Origin: Manduca sexta
Lineage: Eukaryota > Arthropoda > Insecta > Lepidoptera > Sphingidae
DNA length: 64,000 nucleotides
Direction of reading: 5' to 3'
NCBI RefSeq assembly: GCF_014839805.1
Contig: NC_051139.1
Span: 4,216,001-4,280,000 of the forward strand
Below, one piece after another: positions 55,956-64,000 of this stretch. A model generated the notes under the pieces. The model did no database searches, was not told the origin of the DNA, and saw only the letters and a list, made by a program, of their open reading frames with translations. How positions within the stretch are numbered: the first letter of the stretch is position 1; every line of letters begins with the position of its first letter. Made by a program: the position numbers and the translations under genes.

Positions 55956-57511
55956 TTTGTATATATATAAAAATATCAAAATGTGTTGATATTTTTCCCC
56001 TGATGATATTACTGTAATCTGCTTGAAGAAGCATTGTATCTTTTAATTACTGATTCTGACCTTCCAAGCTTCGGATTCCAATGAATCTACTATAATCCAA
56101 ACACTAAACATATTCCAGAGAAGGTCTAGTATCTCTGCTCAACACAGCTTGCAGTAGAACTTCTCAAATGTAGATTTGGGGCGTCGAAGCCGCATTCAAT
56201 TAAGTTGGCCATGCAAGCGTTAAGCGCAGCACGTGTGAACCCTATGGCACATTTACATGTCATAATATCTGTCTGTCGGAGCATTTCGAGTGCACTACAT
56301 TCTGTGCTAGACATAGCGAATATTTGCTTTTGACTATCCAGTAGCCATCTTGGCTGTCATCGTATGGTACTAACCAATGGTAAACGATGCCAACTATCTA
56401 CAGCGTTGTAAAGTCGGTGTGTATATCTGGAGAGTGGGGATGGCATAATTCTATAGAACTTTAAGGGTTTTATAAGAAATCTAAATAAATATGTGGAAAA
56501 AATGACTTCTTGTATGCCTTTGTGGAAATTAAAGTACGGTCTCCACAACTAAGTATAAAAGGGAAAATTTTATCACCATGAAAATTAATGTAAATATTAT
56601 CCTTTGATGAAAACATTGTTTTTAACACGTTTTATAAAAATTAAAGATAGGCAATCACAGATCACATGAAAAGCCATGTGATTCCATCATATTTTTTCAA
56701 CAGAGGTTTAAATTACAAATTTAATAGTATCACGATATTTTTGTCAATAGTAAAATCTTTTCCTCTAATCGGTCTCTTATTATCGAGAATCGTGACTCTC
56801 AATTATTTTAATTATGGAGTCTCTCTACCGGTTTCGTTCCTCTACTTGATGAAGTGCTGAATTAGTTGGGACCTTCAGCGCATTGACAACCAGGTCTGTC
56901 CATGTAATTAAATCTACTTTTTGTTAAAAATGACTATCTTTTGATCAAGATTCAGTTCATAAATAATTCAAATAATAATCGTTTGAAAGCGGATACGCTT
57001 ACAGCGGCACACTGCATGAAACTGCGTAATTGATTTAGCGTCGCTCGCCGGCAGGAAAACGAAAGTAATGTTATTATAAACGAGCTTTTAACTCGTCGGG
57101 ACCCGCGCTAATATCATTAAATCGCTTCAAAATGCCCCCATGTTACCTATTTTGGACGTTTGTTTACCTTATATACTTAAGGCTGGGTTATATAGAGAAT
57201 ATTTCTCGCATGACAGAATCGGGATTATTTTCATTTCTCGTTAAACAAAAAATATATATTTTTACTTAATGAAATAAGCATTTTAAATTCTCCGTACTTC
57301 CATTCTCTTGTTTTTATAATGTCTATTGGTTACAGTCTCAACGTCAAGTAACTGACTTACTTTTGGGCTATGAACCACCTGGTAGAGTTGTACAGCATAA
57401 TTTGCTTAGGGAATGGAAGCAAACTAGATTTTCATTAGAATACCTAACTACTTATGTATTTGTAATACATTGCACACCAAAACACGACTAAAATAAAACA
57501 GCACATAGCAC
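55956..57511. other. unassigned sequence
   Basis: Minus frames at 56126-56314 and 56357-56548 have balanced composition but no motif. Bases 56985-57150 are unique and GC-richer ('gcgtcgctcgccggcaggaa' near 57040), so they are a candidate conserved non-coding element. Confidence 0.35.
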
Positions 57512-57980
57512 TTAGTAACAAATGGATATTGTTAACCATTCTAATTTCAACAATTCAAATATCATGCTGCCAGCTCTCATATCATTAAGAGATTTTGTTT
57601 GCCATGCAACCTCAACAGTGACCCACGCTATGTAAAAAAAACAAAAAATTAAATGATGCATTAGTAGGTATATATTTCCAGAAAAAACTGTATAAAAATT
57701 AATCATAAAAACACAGTAAACCCACGTAACAATAAAACACCATAAGAGAAAAGTAAGATATCAAGTCCCGAAACACAGTTTTTACAAGATGAACCTGCAA
57801 AAAGTTTTTCTCTGTTCCAACCATTAAGTTAACGTTCCCCAATAAATCCTTCAGACGTTCTTTTGTTACGTGGCGTCTTTGTTTATAGTTTGTTACGTTG
57901 TTATAATGACAAGTCACTAGCATTCGACATTGTTTGTGCATTTGACTCAGCGAAAGTGGACGAGGAATTTCAAACATCAT
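57512..57980 (-). CDS. possible two-exon remnant of a membrane protein
   Basis: Two consecutive minus-strand frames lie close together. The first (57980-57699, 93 codons) starts ATGATG in a good context and contains RRHVTKERLKDLLGNVN and a hydrophobic end, LISYFSLMVFYCYVGLLCFY. The second (57706-57512) has LLMHHLIFCFFYIAWVTVEV and then ends in a polar stretch. A strong acceptor-like tract (T-rich then ACATAG, ending at plus-strand 57627) lies inside the second frame, so an intron between the two is possible. Hydrophobic segments separated by basic loops recall insect chemoreceptors, but the diagnostic C-terminal motif was not found. Identity is unknown, and chance is quite possible in such AT-rich DNA. 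Confidence 0.18.
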
Positions 57981-58044
57981 TTTAATAATAATATGTTTAC
58001 AGTATTATATGTGTATGAACATTTAATTTTGTTGTTTTAATAAT

Positions 58045-58215
58045 TTACTTTCTAATAAAACTATTTTGCGGATTTTATAGCGGTTTTTGTACGGCCCGTG
58101 ACCACGACTACAGTCTTCGAAAGGTCGAGAGAAAATTATAATACATAAACCGCGATAAATATATTTTTTTTGTTTTGTATCTAACATTCCGGTAAATATA
58201 AGAAATTATTATAAA
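58045..58215. mobile_element. foldback element G7
   Basis: Left arm 'aaaactattttgcggatttt' and 'atagcggtttttgtacggcc', centre 'gaccacgactacagtcttcg', right arm 'aaattataatacataaaccg' and 'ctaacattccggtaaatata'. The outer right end is degraded. Confidence 0.6.
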
Positions 58216-58917
58216 TTACTTTGTGTTATTTTTTGGACCAATGAAGTAATAACTATTAAATATTATGGAAATAACAAGTAGGTACCTTAGCATAGAAATA
58301 GCACTTGGAGATAACCTCAAAATAAGATTAGTGAAAAAATATGAGATCAACACGAAATCTTTCATCAAATATTTAAGACCTCGAGTATAACTTATTAATC
58401 TAACTTTGAAGAAATACGCACAATCTCGTAAATATTGTATTTCGATAGATATTAACATAATTTCGGCTCAGATCTACATTAATCATACGACTCGAAACAT
58501 TACGTAAACATAAAACGTAACAACGATAATGCTGAGCAAAATATCCGCGTTATTAAGCAGTAATAAATCAATCTGATAAAACGTTTGATCGGCGATCGAG
58601 TTGTGACCGTTTTGTGAATATTGATTACGAATTTAAATGGGTTCGTCTTTGTAGGGTTTGTTTATGACTATTGTGTGATTATTTATTGCGAGAATATAGG
58701 TTTTTTGCAAAGAGACTTAAGGTATTTAACGTGGCATGACTACAATGATGTAGTAGACTTTTATTTATTGGTTTTAAGGGAAACATACAAGCAATAAGAA
58801 ATAACATAAAATGAAGCAAGTTAGGTAGTAGGTACATGATTTAATTAAGTTTCCACAATTTACTCATTACCTCAACAGTACATTGAGTTGGTGATACGGA
58901 CGTATATAATAATATAC
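58216..58917. other. unassigned AT-rich sequence
   Basis: No element or coding signal recognised. Confidence 0.4.
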
Positions 58918-59150
58918 ACATCCAAATAACCCCGAAGGGGTAAGCAGAGGCACAACTGGTGCCCCCACATTCTACCGTGTGTATTCTGTCCCATGATGTG
59001 ATAGGGGGCGAGCCTATCGCCATACCCGGCACAAATTCCAGACTCCGGTCTAATACAAAGTAGACAAACCAATATCTCTTTGTCCGACCGAGGGAACCCG
59101 AGACCTCAGCACTGCAGTCGTACCGTAATACAACTACGCCACCGAGGCAG
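58918..59150 (-). mobile_element. SINE-B, nearly full length
   Basis: The minus-strand head starts at 59150 ('ctgcctcggtggcgtagttg'), and the B box has lost a base. The body contains 'atcacatcatgggacagaat' and ends near 'cccttcggggttatttgg'. It produces a 128-codon minus frame (58841-59227) that is a repeat artefact. Confidence 0.8.
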
Positions 59151-59315
59151 TCTATAACATACGTACATATGTTAAAATAAAACAAATTAATATTCAATAA
59201 TGGTATTGAAACCGGTTGTGCAAGCAAAAAAGTAATAATTATGCAGACAAGACTTTCTATAAATACTGTTTTATCTTCTAGATTTTGGAATACAAATTGG
59301 CCATGTTATGATATA

Positions 59316-59387
59316 GTTTCCGTGGTGTAGCGGTTATCACATCTGCCTAACACGCAGAAGGCCCCGGTTCGATCCCGGGCGGAAACA
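59316..59387 (+). tRNA. tRNA-Val (anticodon AAC), copy 4, one base shorter
   Basis: Plus-strand gene of 72 nt, anticodon at 59349-59351. It equals copies 1 and 3 except for the loss of one C where the variable loop meets the T stem. The variable loop becomes AGGC (four bases) while the T stem CCCGG/CCGGG still forms. Four-base variable loops exist in functional tRNAs, so this may still be active. It could equally be an early pseudogene. A and B boxes are intact and a T-run follows. Confidence 0.9.
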
Positions 59388-59391
59388 TTCC

Positions 59392-59396
59392 TTTTT
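59392..59396 (+). terminator. Pol III T-run for the fourth tRNA-Val
   Basis: Five T starting 5 bases after the discriminator base. Confidence 0.75.
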
Positions 59397-60377
59397 GTAA
59401 AATTGTGTTAATTTCTCTGAGGTGATCACCAACATTGTAATTAATGGCAAAATGTTCTGATTGAGGCGTTTACCTAATTTAATTCTGATAATGCATGACT
59501 GAATACAAATAGATAGAAACATATACTTATGCATAATTTTTTTTTATCATACAATTTTGGTATTCGTACAATTACTATGGACAGAGTAACGTATCTATAG
59601 TTTGTACAGGTTTCTTCATTTCCGTATTTTGTAACGCAAACTATAGTAAAATGCAATCACTCACTTTACTTATTTTATAAAACCCATCTGTGTGTTTAAC
59701 GCCTTATAAGAAAAAAATGTTGCCATCGCTATGGTGTATGTGTAGGCTCCTTTAATTGTTCCCAAAACAATATCCAATGCCACAAACACTTCAAACAAAC
59801 AGTACCATAACGATAATTATTTTCCATTCCAGCTAAGTCAAAACCACTTGACCGTGCAAAATAGACGTGTTTGCATACAGCCAGTGATCCACTGTTAAAC
59901 CGTCGAAAAATAAACAACTGGACGAGGTATATTCCGATCCCTTCCGGTCGGGTGGAGTTTTCATATTCGTGCCCCGTTGGGCGCCTAATTTAAAATTTGT
60001 TTGCCTTGGTTCATCGGGTTTTGGACACTCCTTGGGTATTGTGACGCTTCCTTACACTTACAATTATTTAATATAATAATATCGTTTGTATTTCATACTA
60101 TCCTACTGCTGTAAATAAGCCCCTGCTATTCCTGACAAAGTATGCAACGTGTACTGAAATATGTATGTAATTATCGTGCAAAAGTAATGTATAAATAGCA
60201 CGAGGCACAGTGAAAAAATTATGCTGCTTAAAAACGTTATATTGAAATTAACCAACTTCGCTGACTCAGCTACCCACTACTCGGGTCTTGCTCCGAAAGG
60301 AGAGTCGTCCATTGCCTCGTCGCTGTTAGATGAAGGCACCTATCTAAAGGACTTTCGCATCAGTGTAAACACAAATA
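59397..60377. other. unassigned sequence
   Basis: Bases 59930-60055 are unique and more GC-rich ('cgatcccttccggtcgggtg' at 59935-59954). Bases 60075-60130 may be a decayed SINE-A tail. No gene recognised. Confidence 0.35.
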
Positions 60378-60530
60378 TTTTCCCGGGATTATAAGTAACC
60401 TGTGTCCTTCTTAGGGTCTAAAACTATGTCCATACCAAATATTATAAAAATCCGTTCGGTACTTCTGTGTTTATCGTATTCAAATAGATAGACACGGCTG
60501 GTGACTTTGTTTTATAATATGTAAGGATGT
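60378..60530 (+). mobile_element. repeat family F 3' fragment
   Basis: 'ttcccgggattataagtaac', 'ccttcttagggtctaaaact', 'atgtccataccaaatattat', 'aaaatccgttcggta' and 'gactttgttttataatatgt' give the F 3' half. Confidence 0.65.
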
Positions 60531-61569
60531 ACTCCTGTAAAGTAAAATACAAATATTATTAAAATTAACAACAGTGCGTAAACAGCGTCATACATCTACT
60601 GCATAATTCACGAAGATATCATTTTCTCCATGTCTAAACAGCATATTTCCACAGCCATTTACAAAAAAAATATAAATAGGAATGTGAAAATTAACGCAAA
60701 CGTAAATTATATATATTTTTTACAATTAATATTTCCGCATAATAATCTAAACAAACAGTGCAGACCTATTTACTGGTATAATATTTTATAACAAATTAAC
60801 CCCTTATCAATATTTAAATGGCCGTGAGAACGAGCCTTTTGGCCCAGTGACCTCACTTTACCCCTATGACAGATGTGTCGATGACCAAACTGCCTTCCGA
60901 CACGCGAAATAATTCTTAATGCGTTTAAAGAAGGTGCTGCTCGCGGTTCCGCCTGTGTAGGAGAAAGTTAGAGCATTGAGGAATAAGGTTTTTGTAGTAA
61001 AGAAATTTTCAGAACAGGGATAGTTGTTCAAGAGATATTTAAACAAAGAAACCTTAGCTTTATAATTTGAATTGTTACAGATTTTTTTCTGTATAATTTA
61101 CAAAGGAATATTGTCGTAAAAGTAATTCAACAAAATGTTTATTTTATACAAAGTAACGTATTTCTAAGTGCTTTTCATAGTTTTAAACACTCTAATAACT
61201 AAAAACTAAGTGGTTTGATAAAATGTAAGGAAATTTGTAAAAGCTTTTGATGTTTTCGTTTTTTTTTTCACCCTTATCGGGAAGCTTGGGAATTCGGCGG
61301 GAACAGCCTCGCGTGACCATGGAAATATACAGCCAAAAAATAACTTAATTAAAAAGTAAGATATCGCGTCACACGCTTCCTTCTTTTTTACAAAAAAATA
61401 TTAACACATTATATTTCGTTGTTTGTATAATGGAGAAACCATGTTGACGAAATTTGTAAAAATTATTTGTACATTAATAATTTTAAGTTTAGGGTGATAA
61501 TGTAACTTCATGGAAATACAAACAAGGCTACCCATAGCGGTAAATATTATGCTGAAATTAAACATACGT
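60531..61569. other. unassigned AT-rich sequence
   Basis: No element or coding signal recognised. Confidence 0.4.
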
Positions 61570-61716
61570 AATATGACATTTTGTTGACAAGATGGACCGA
61601 CGACCTGGTCCAAGTGGCGGGAAGATGCTGGGTGTGGACTGCCTTGGACAGAACATCATGACGTGTAATGCAAAAGGCCTCACCATTCGGCGGACATGAA
61701 GAAGAAGAAGGTGCGA
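61570..61716 (+). pseudogene. LINE 3' fragment with ORF C-terminus
   Basis: The plus frame from 61584 reads LTRWTDDLVQVAGRCWVWTA, then LDRTS and a stop. A +1 frame continues with a plausible LINE ending. This is the RW.DDL signature of LINE C-termini, from a subfamily different from that at 47672. A (GAA)n tail ends the fragment near 61710. Confidence 0.7.
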
Positions 61717-61799
61717 TCTATATCTTCTATTCTGTTCAAGCACGATAGTGTTGCTGTTTTGAAAAATATTGTACCAACGTTAGAACATCATAGGACGAA

Positions 61800-62060
61800 A
61801 TACCCGAATAGCGAGGTCTAGTTGCACCATTGCCTACCTCTCCGGGGAGAAAGGTGATCACACTGTCATTAAAAACGAATCGGTGTGTTTTTGTAGTAAC
61901 TGAGCTTTATAAAACATCTTATTTCATAGTTGGTGTTGCTATTGTCCATGGATAGTCTGAACGCTATAGTATCAGGCACTTGTTCCCCGAAAGGGACGGC
62001 AGAGGCGTATTTTCATGCTTTTTCCGTCTCATGATGTGATAAGTAAAATACATTATGCAT
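61800..62060. mobile_element. two SINE-B fragments, degraded
   Basis: Bases 61810-61865 on the plus strand keep 'gcctacctctccggggagaa'. Bases 61980-62045 on the minus strand keep 'tatcacatcatgagacggaa' and 'cctctgccgtccctttcggg'. Both lack heads. They may be the remains of a nested or inverted pair. Confidence 0.45.
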
Positions 62061-62270
62061 AGAACCCAAGTCAGATACATTTTCCACATCACCTGCCTTA
62101 CCTTAGTCAATATATTTTATATTTATTATTATTACTTAGTAACTAAATAACGATGGTGTCAACATAGTACTGCAATATAGAATAAAACCCAATATAAATG
62201 TATCTTAGAATATATTAATTGTAATCCGTTTTGTTGCCCAAATAAAATAAATTATACTTATATAATTAAT

Positions 62271-62464
62271 TATTGTAGCCAGTGTAACTGCTGGACATAA
62301 TGAGACTTAACATCGCACGTTTCAGGATGGCGAGCGCACTGGAATATCAAACAATACTTTGTAATTTAAGGTGTAGGATGGTTTTTCTTCTGTTTATAGG
62401 CAGTCGTATCGCTTACCATCAGGCGAATAGCAAGCTCGTCTCGTCAATCAAAGCAATAAAAAAG
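62271..62464 (+). mobile_element. repeat family D 3' part
   Basis: 'attgtagccagtgtaactgc', 'ctggacataatgagacttaa', 'gcttaccatcaggcgaatag' and 'caagctcgtctcgtcaatca', then an A-rich tail. It lacks the first 100 bp. The plus frame at 62300-62485 is a shadow. Confidence 0.75.
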
Positions 62465-62971
62465 AAATTAGGGACGAGCCTATAAAAATATTTATATTTG
62501 AATACACACGTCTTACAATCGTCTCAATTCTTATATTATGTTTATTGCGTTTTAACTAGCTTTATTTCCTTCATTTTTCTTTGCGATTACGCATTTTTAC
62601 GAACCACATGTCACCCCATGTAGGCGTCCCCAATCCTCTGTTTTCCTTTATTGATAAAAAGTATTGGGGTCCAATGTGCGATTGCAAGTTACGGATACGT
62701 TATAGGTTGATATTTTGATTTTTCCACTTGAATTCTGGGGTTGCTGTGAATGTATGGTGCAAGTTATAAGGTTTTACTTTATATTATGAAAGTGCAAATA
62801 CAATAATAAAATGATAAAAATAGTTTCTAAAATTTACATAATAATTTTAATTTAGCACACATAACTGTCACACTAATCTCTAGATACAATCATTGATGAA
62901 TTCAAACCATTTGCATTGCTGTAATAGTTGCCAGTTAATGCAATATCAAATTTACTTTAAATCCTTATCAC
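62465..62971. other. unassigned AT-rich sequence
   Basis: No element recognised. Confidence 0.4.
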
Positions 62972-63337
62972 TATGAACTCATATAAAGCGAAAAGCGGCG
63001 ATAGCCTAGTTGGGTGTGGAACGGACTGCCAAGACCAATATCCGCAGGTTCAAATCCCAAGGGCACACACCTATGACTTTTCTAAAAATCATGTGTGTAT
63101 TCTTTGTGAATTTATCGTTCGCTTTAACGGTGAAGGAAAACATCGTGAGGAATCCTGCACATCTGAGTAGTTCTCTATAGGAATTTCGAAGGTGTGTGAA
63201 GTCTACCAATCCGCACTAGGCCAGCGTGGTGGACTAAGGCCTTAATCCCTCTCAGTAGTAGAGGAGGCCCGTGCTCAGCAGTGGGCAAGTATATAATACA
63301 GGGCTGATATTATTATTATTATTTATGAACTCATATA
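62972..63337 (+). mobile_element. SINE-A, full length, with 14-bp target duplication
   Basis: The reference copy of the family. TATGAACTCATATA at 62972-62985 is repeated at 63324-63337. The head starts near 62986-62995 with A-box TAGCCTAGTTGG (63002-63013) and B-box GGTTCAAATCC (63047-63057). The body follows, then an (ATT)n tail. Intact promoter boxes and a perfect duplication show a recent insertion. tRNA-derived SINEs use Pol III transcription and LINE-encoded reverse transcriptase. Short frames on either strand are shadows. Confidence 0.93.
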
Positions 63338-64000
63338 GGTCTTTCTAAGTTCAGCGACGTATTTTCTTCCTTCCATATCCATCTGCTGCTCAGTGCCAGG
63401 TTTATATTTTTTGTGAGTGTACGCCACTTTATTTTATGTAGGTAGGTTTATGTATGTATGTAAGTATGTAGGTTTCTAAAATACTTAATAATTTTCCATT
63501 TGTTTGTATTATGGAAGGCATTTAAGTTAAATAAAAGAATGATTAATTAAATCGAGTGAGCGTCCTCTGAAATTTGCCGCCCCTAAAAGGCCGCCGCCCA
63601 TAGGCCGCGGTCTATACGGCCTATTTACAAATCCAGGACTGCTGCTACTTACATTCTTTCAGAACAGATCGTCACTCCAACACACACATGTACAACCAAC
63701 CTACGGTGCGATTCGAAGCGTGATATCTTCTATTCGCCTTGTTATCCATCATTGCGTTAAACACATTTTGCACGCTTATAGTAATAAAACGTGTCTAGCT
63801 CAAACGAGCGCTTATAACTTAGACGGCAAGCGAGTGAATTTTCATAACTTGAAGGGAAACATCGGAAATGTTATGTTCCATTCAACGTCCAATAAATACC
63901 TTGTTACCATTCGTCCCTTCCCCTACGTTTCAAAAGAGGAATGTACTCGTAATAAAAATTGACCGTCGGTTATTTGCCCGTGAAATGTTTATGTAATATA
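63338..64000. other. unassigned sequence with an 80-codon frame
   Basis: A (TATG)n-like run lies at 63445-63475. Bases 63560-63640 are GC-rich. A plus frame at 63720-63962 (80 codons) is repeat-free and includes the stretch RVNFHNLKGNIGNVMFHS. It has no recognised domain and no further support, so it is noted but not called as a gene. Confidence 0.2.

Noticed and set aside
58841..59227. 128-codon minus frame
   Set aside because: It spans a SINE-B copy almost exactly, with the tRNA-like head and body inside the frame. Not a protein gene.

Overview
The window looks like an intergenic or intronic stretch of a lepidopteran (moth or butterfly) nuclear genome. It is AT-rich, has no complete protein gene that I can recognise, and is packed with short interspersed repeats. 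The lepidopteran assignment rests on several repeat types I know as typical of that order: tRNA-derived SINEs ending in (ATT)n or (TATG)n, the 'cttcgcccgcg' repeat, the 'cttaccatcagg...ctcgtctcgtc' repeat and RTE-type LINE 3' ends. I cannot name the species or the chromosome. Most open frames over 60 codons either cross repeats or are chance frames. Family letters A to J are labels used only in this answer.

Region by region. 1-10 kb: SINE-A copies (one with an inverted head), foldback family G, F and J repeats and a C repeat. 10-24 kb: the densest mix of A, B, C, D, E and F copies, with a GC-rich island (14798-15049) between two foldback elements and the first H MITE. 24-36 kb: long AT-rich stretches, a second H MITE, the first tRNA-Val gene and more SINEs. 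36-50 kb: two duplicated segments, three LINE C-terminal coding fragments, a second tRNA-Val, a third H MITE and a 54-codon frame with a terminal-exon-like structure (48565-48730). 50-55 kb: a tandem duplication, a small MITE, and the most distinctive object, a 2.2-kb LTR element at 52394-54609. It has 194-bp LTRs, a 4-bp target duplication and three internal tandem arrays. 55-64 kb: the third and fourth tRNA-Val genes, a LINE fragment, several SINEs (one full length with a 14-bp target duplication) and weak coding candidates.

The only features I would call functional genes with confidence are four tRNA-Val(AAC) genes spread over 30 kb, each followed by a Pol III T-run. The rest is mainly a record of retroposition (SINE-A, SINE-B, LINE fragments, LTR element), DNA-type or foldback elements (G, H, I) and local duplications. 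Unique, more GC-rich islands may be conserved non-coding or exonic sequence, but that needs comparison with other genomes.
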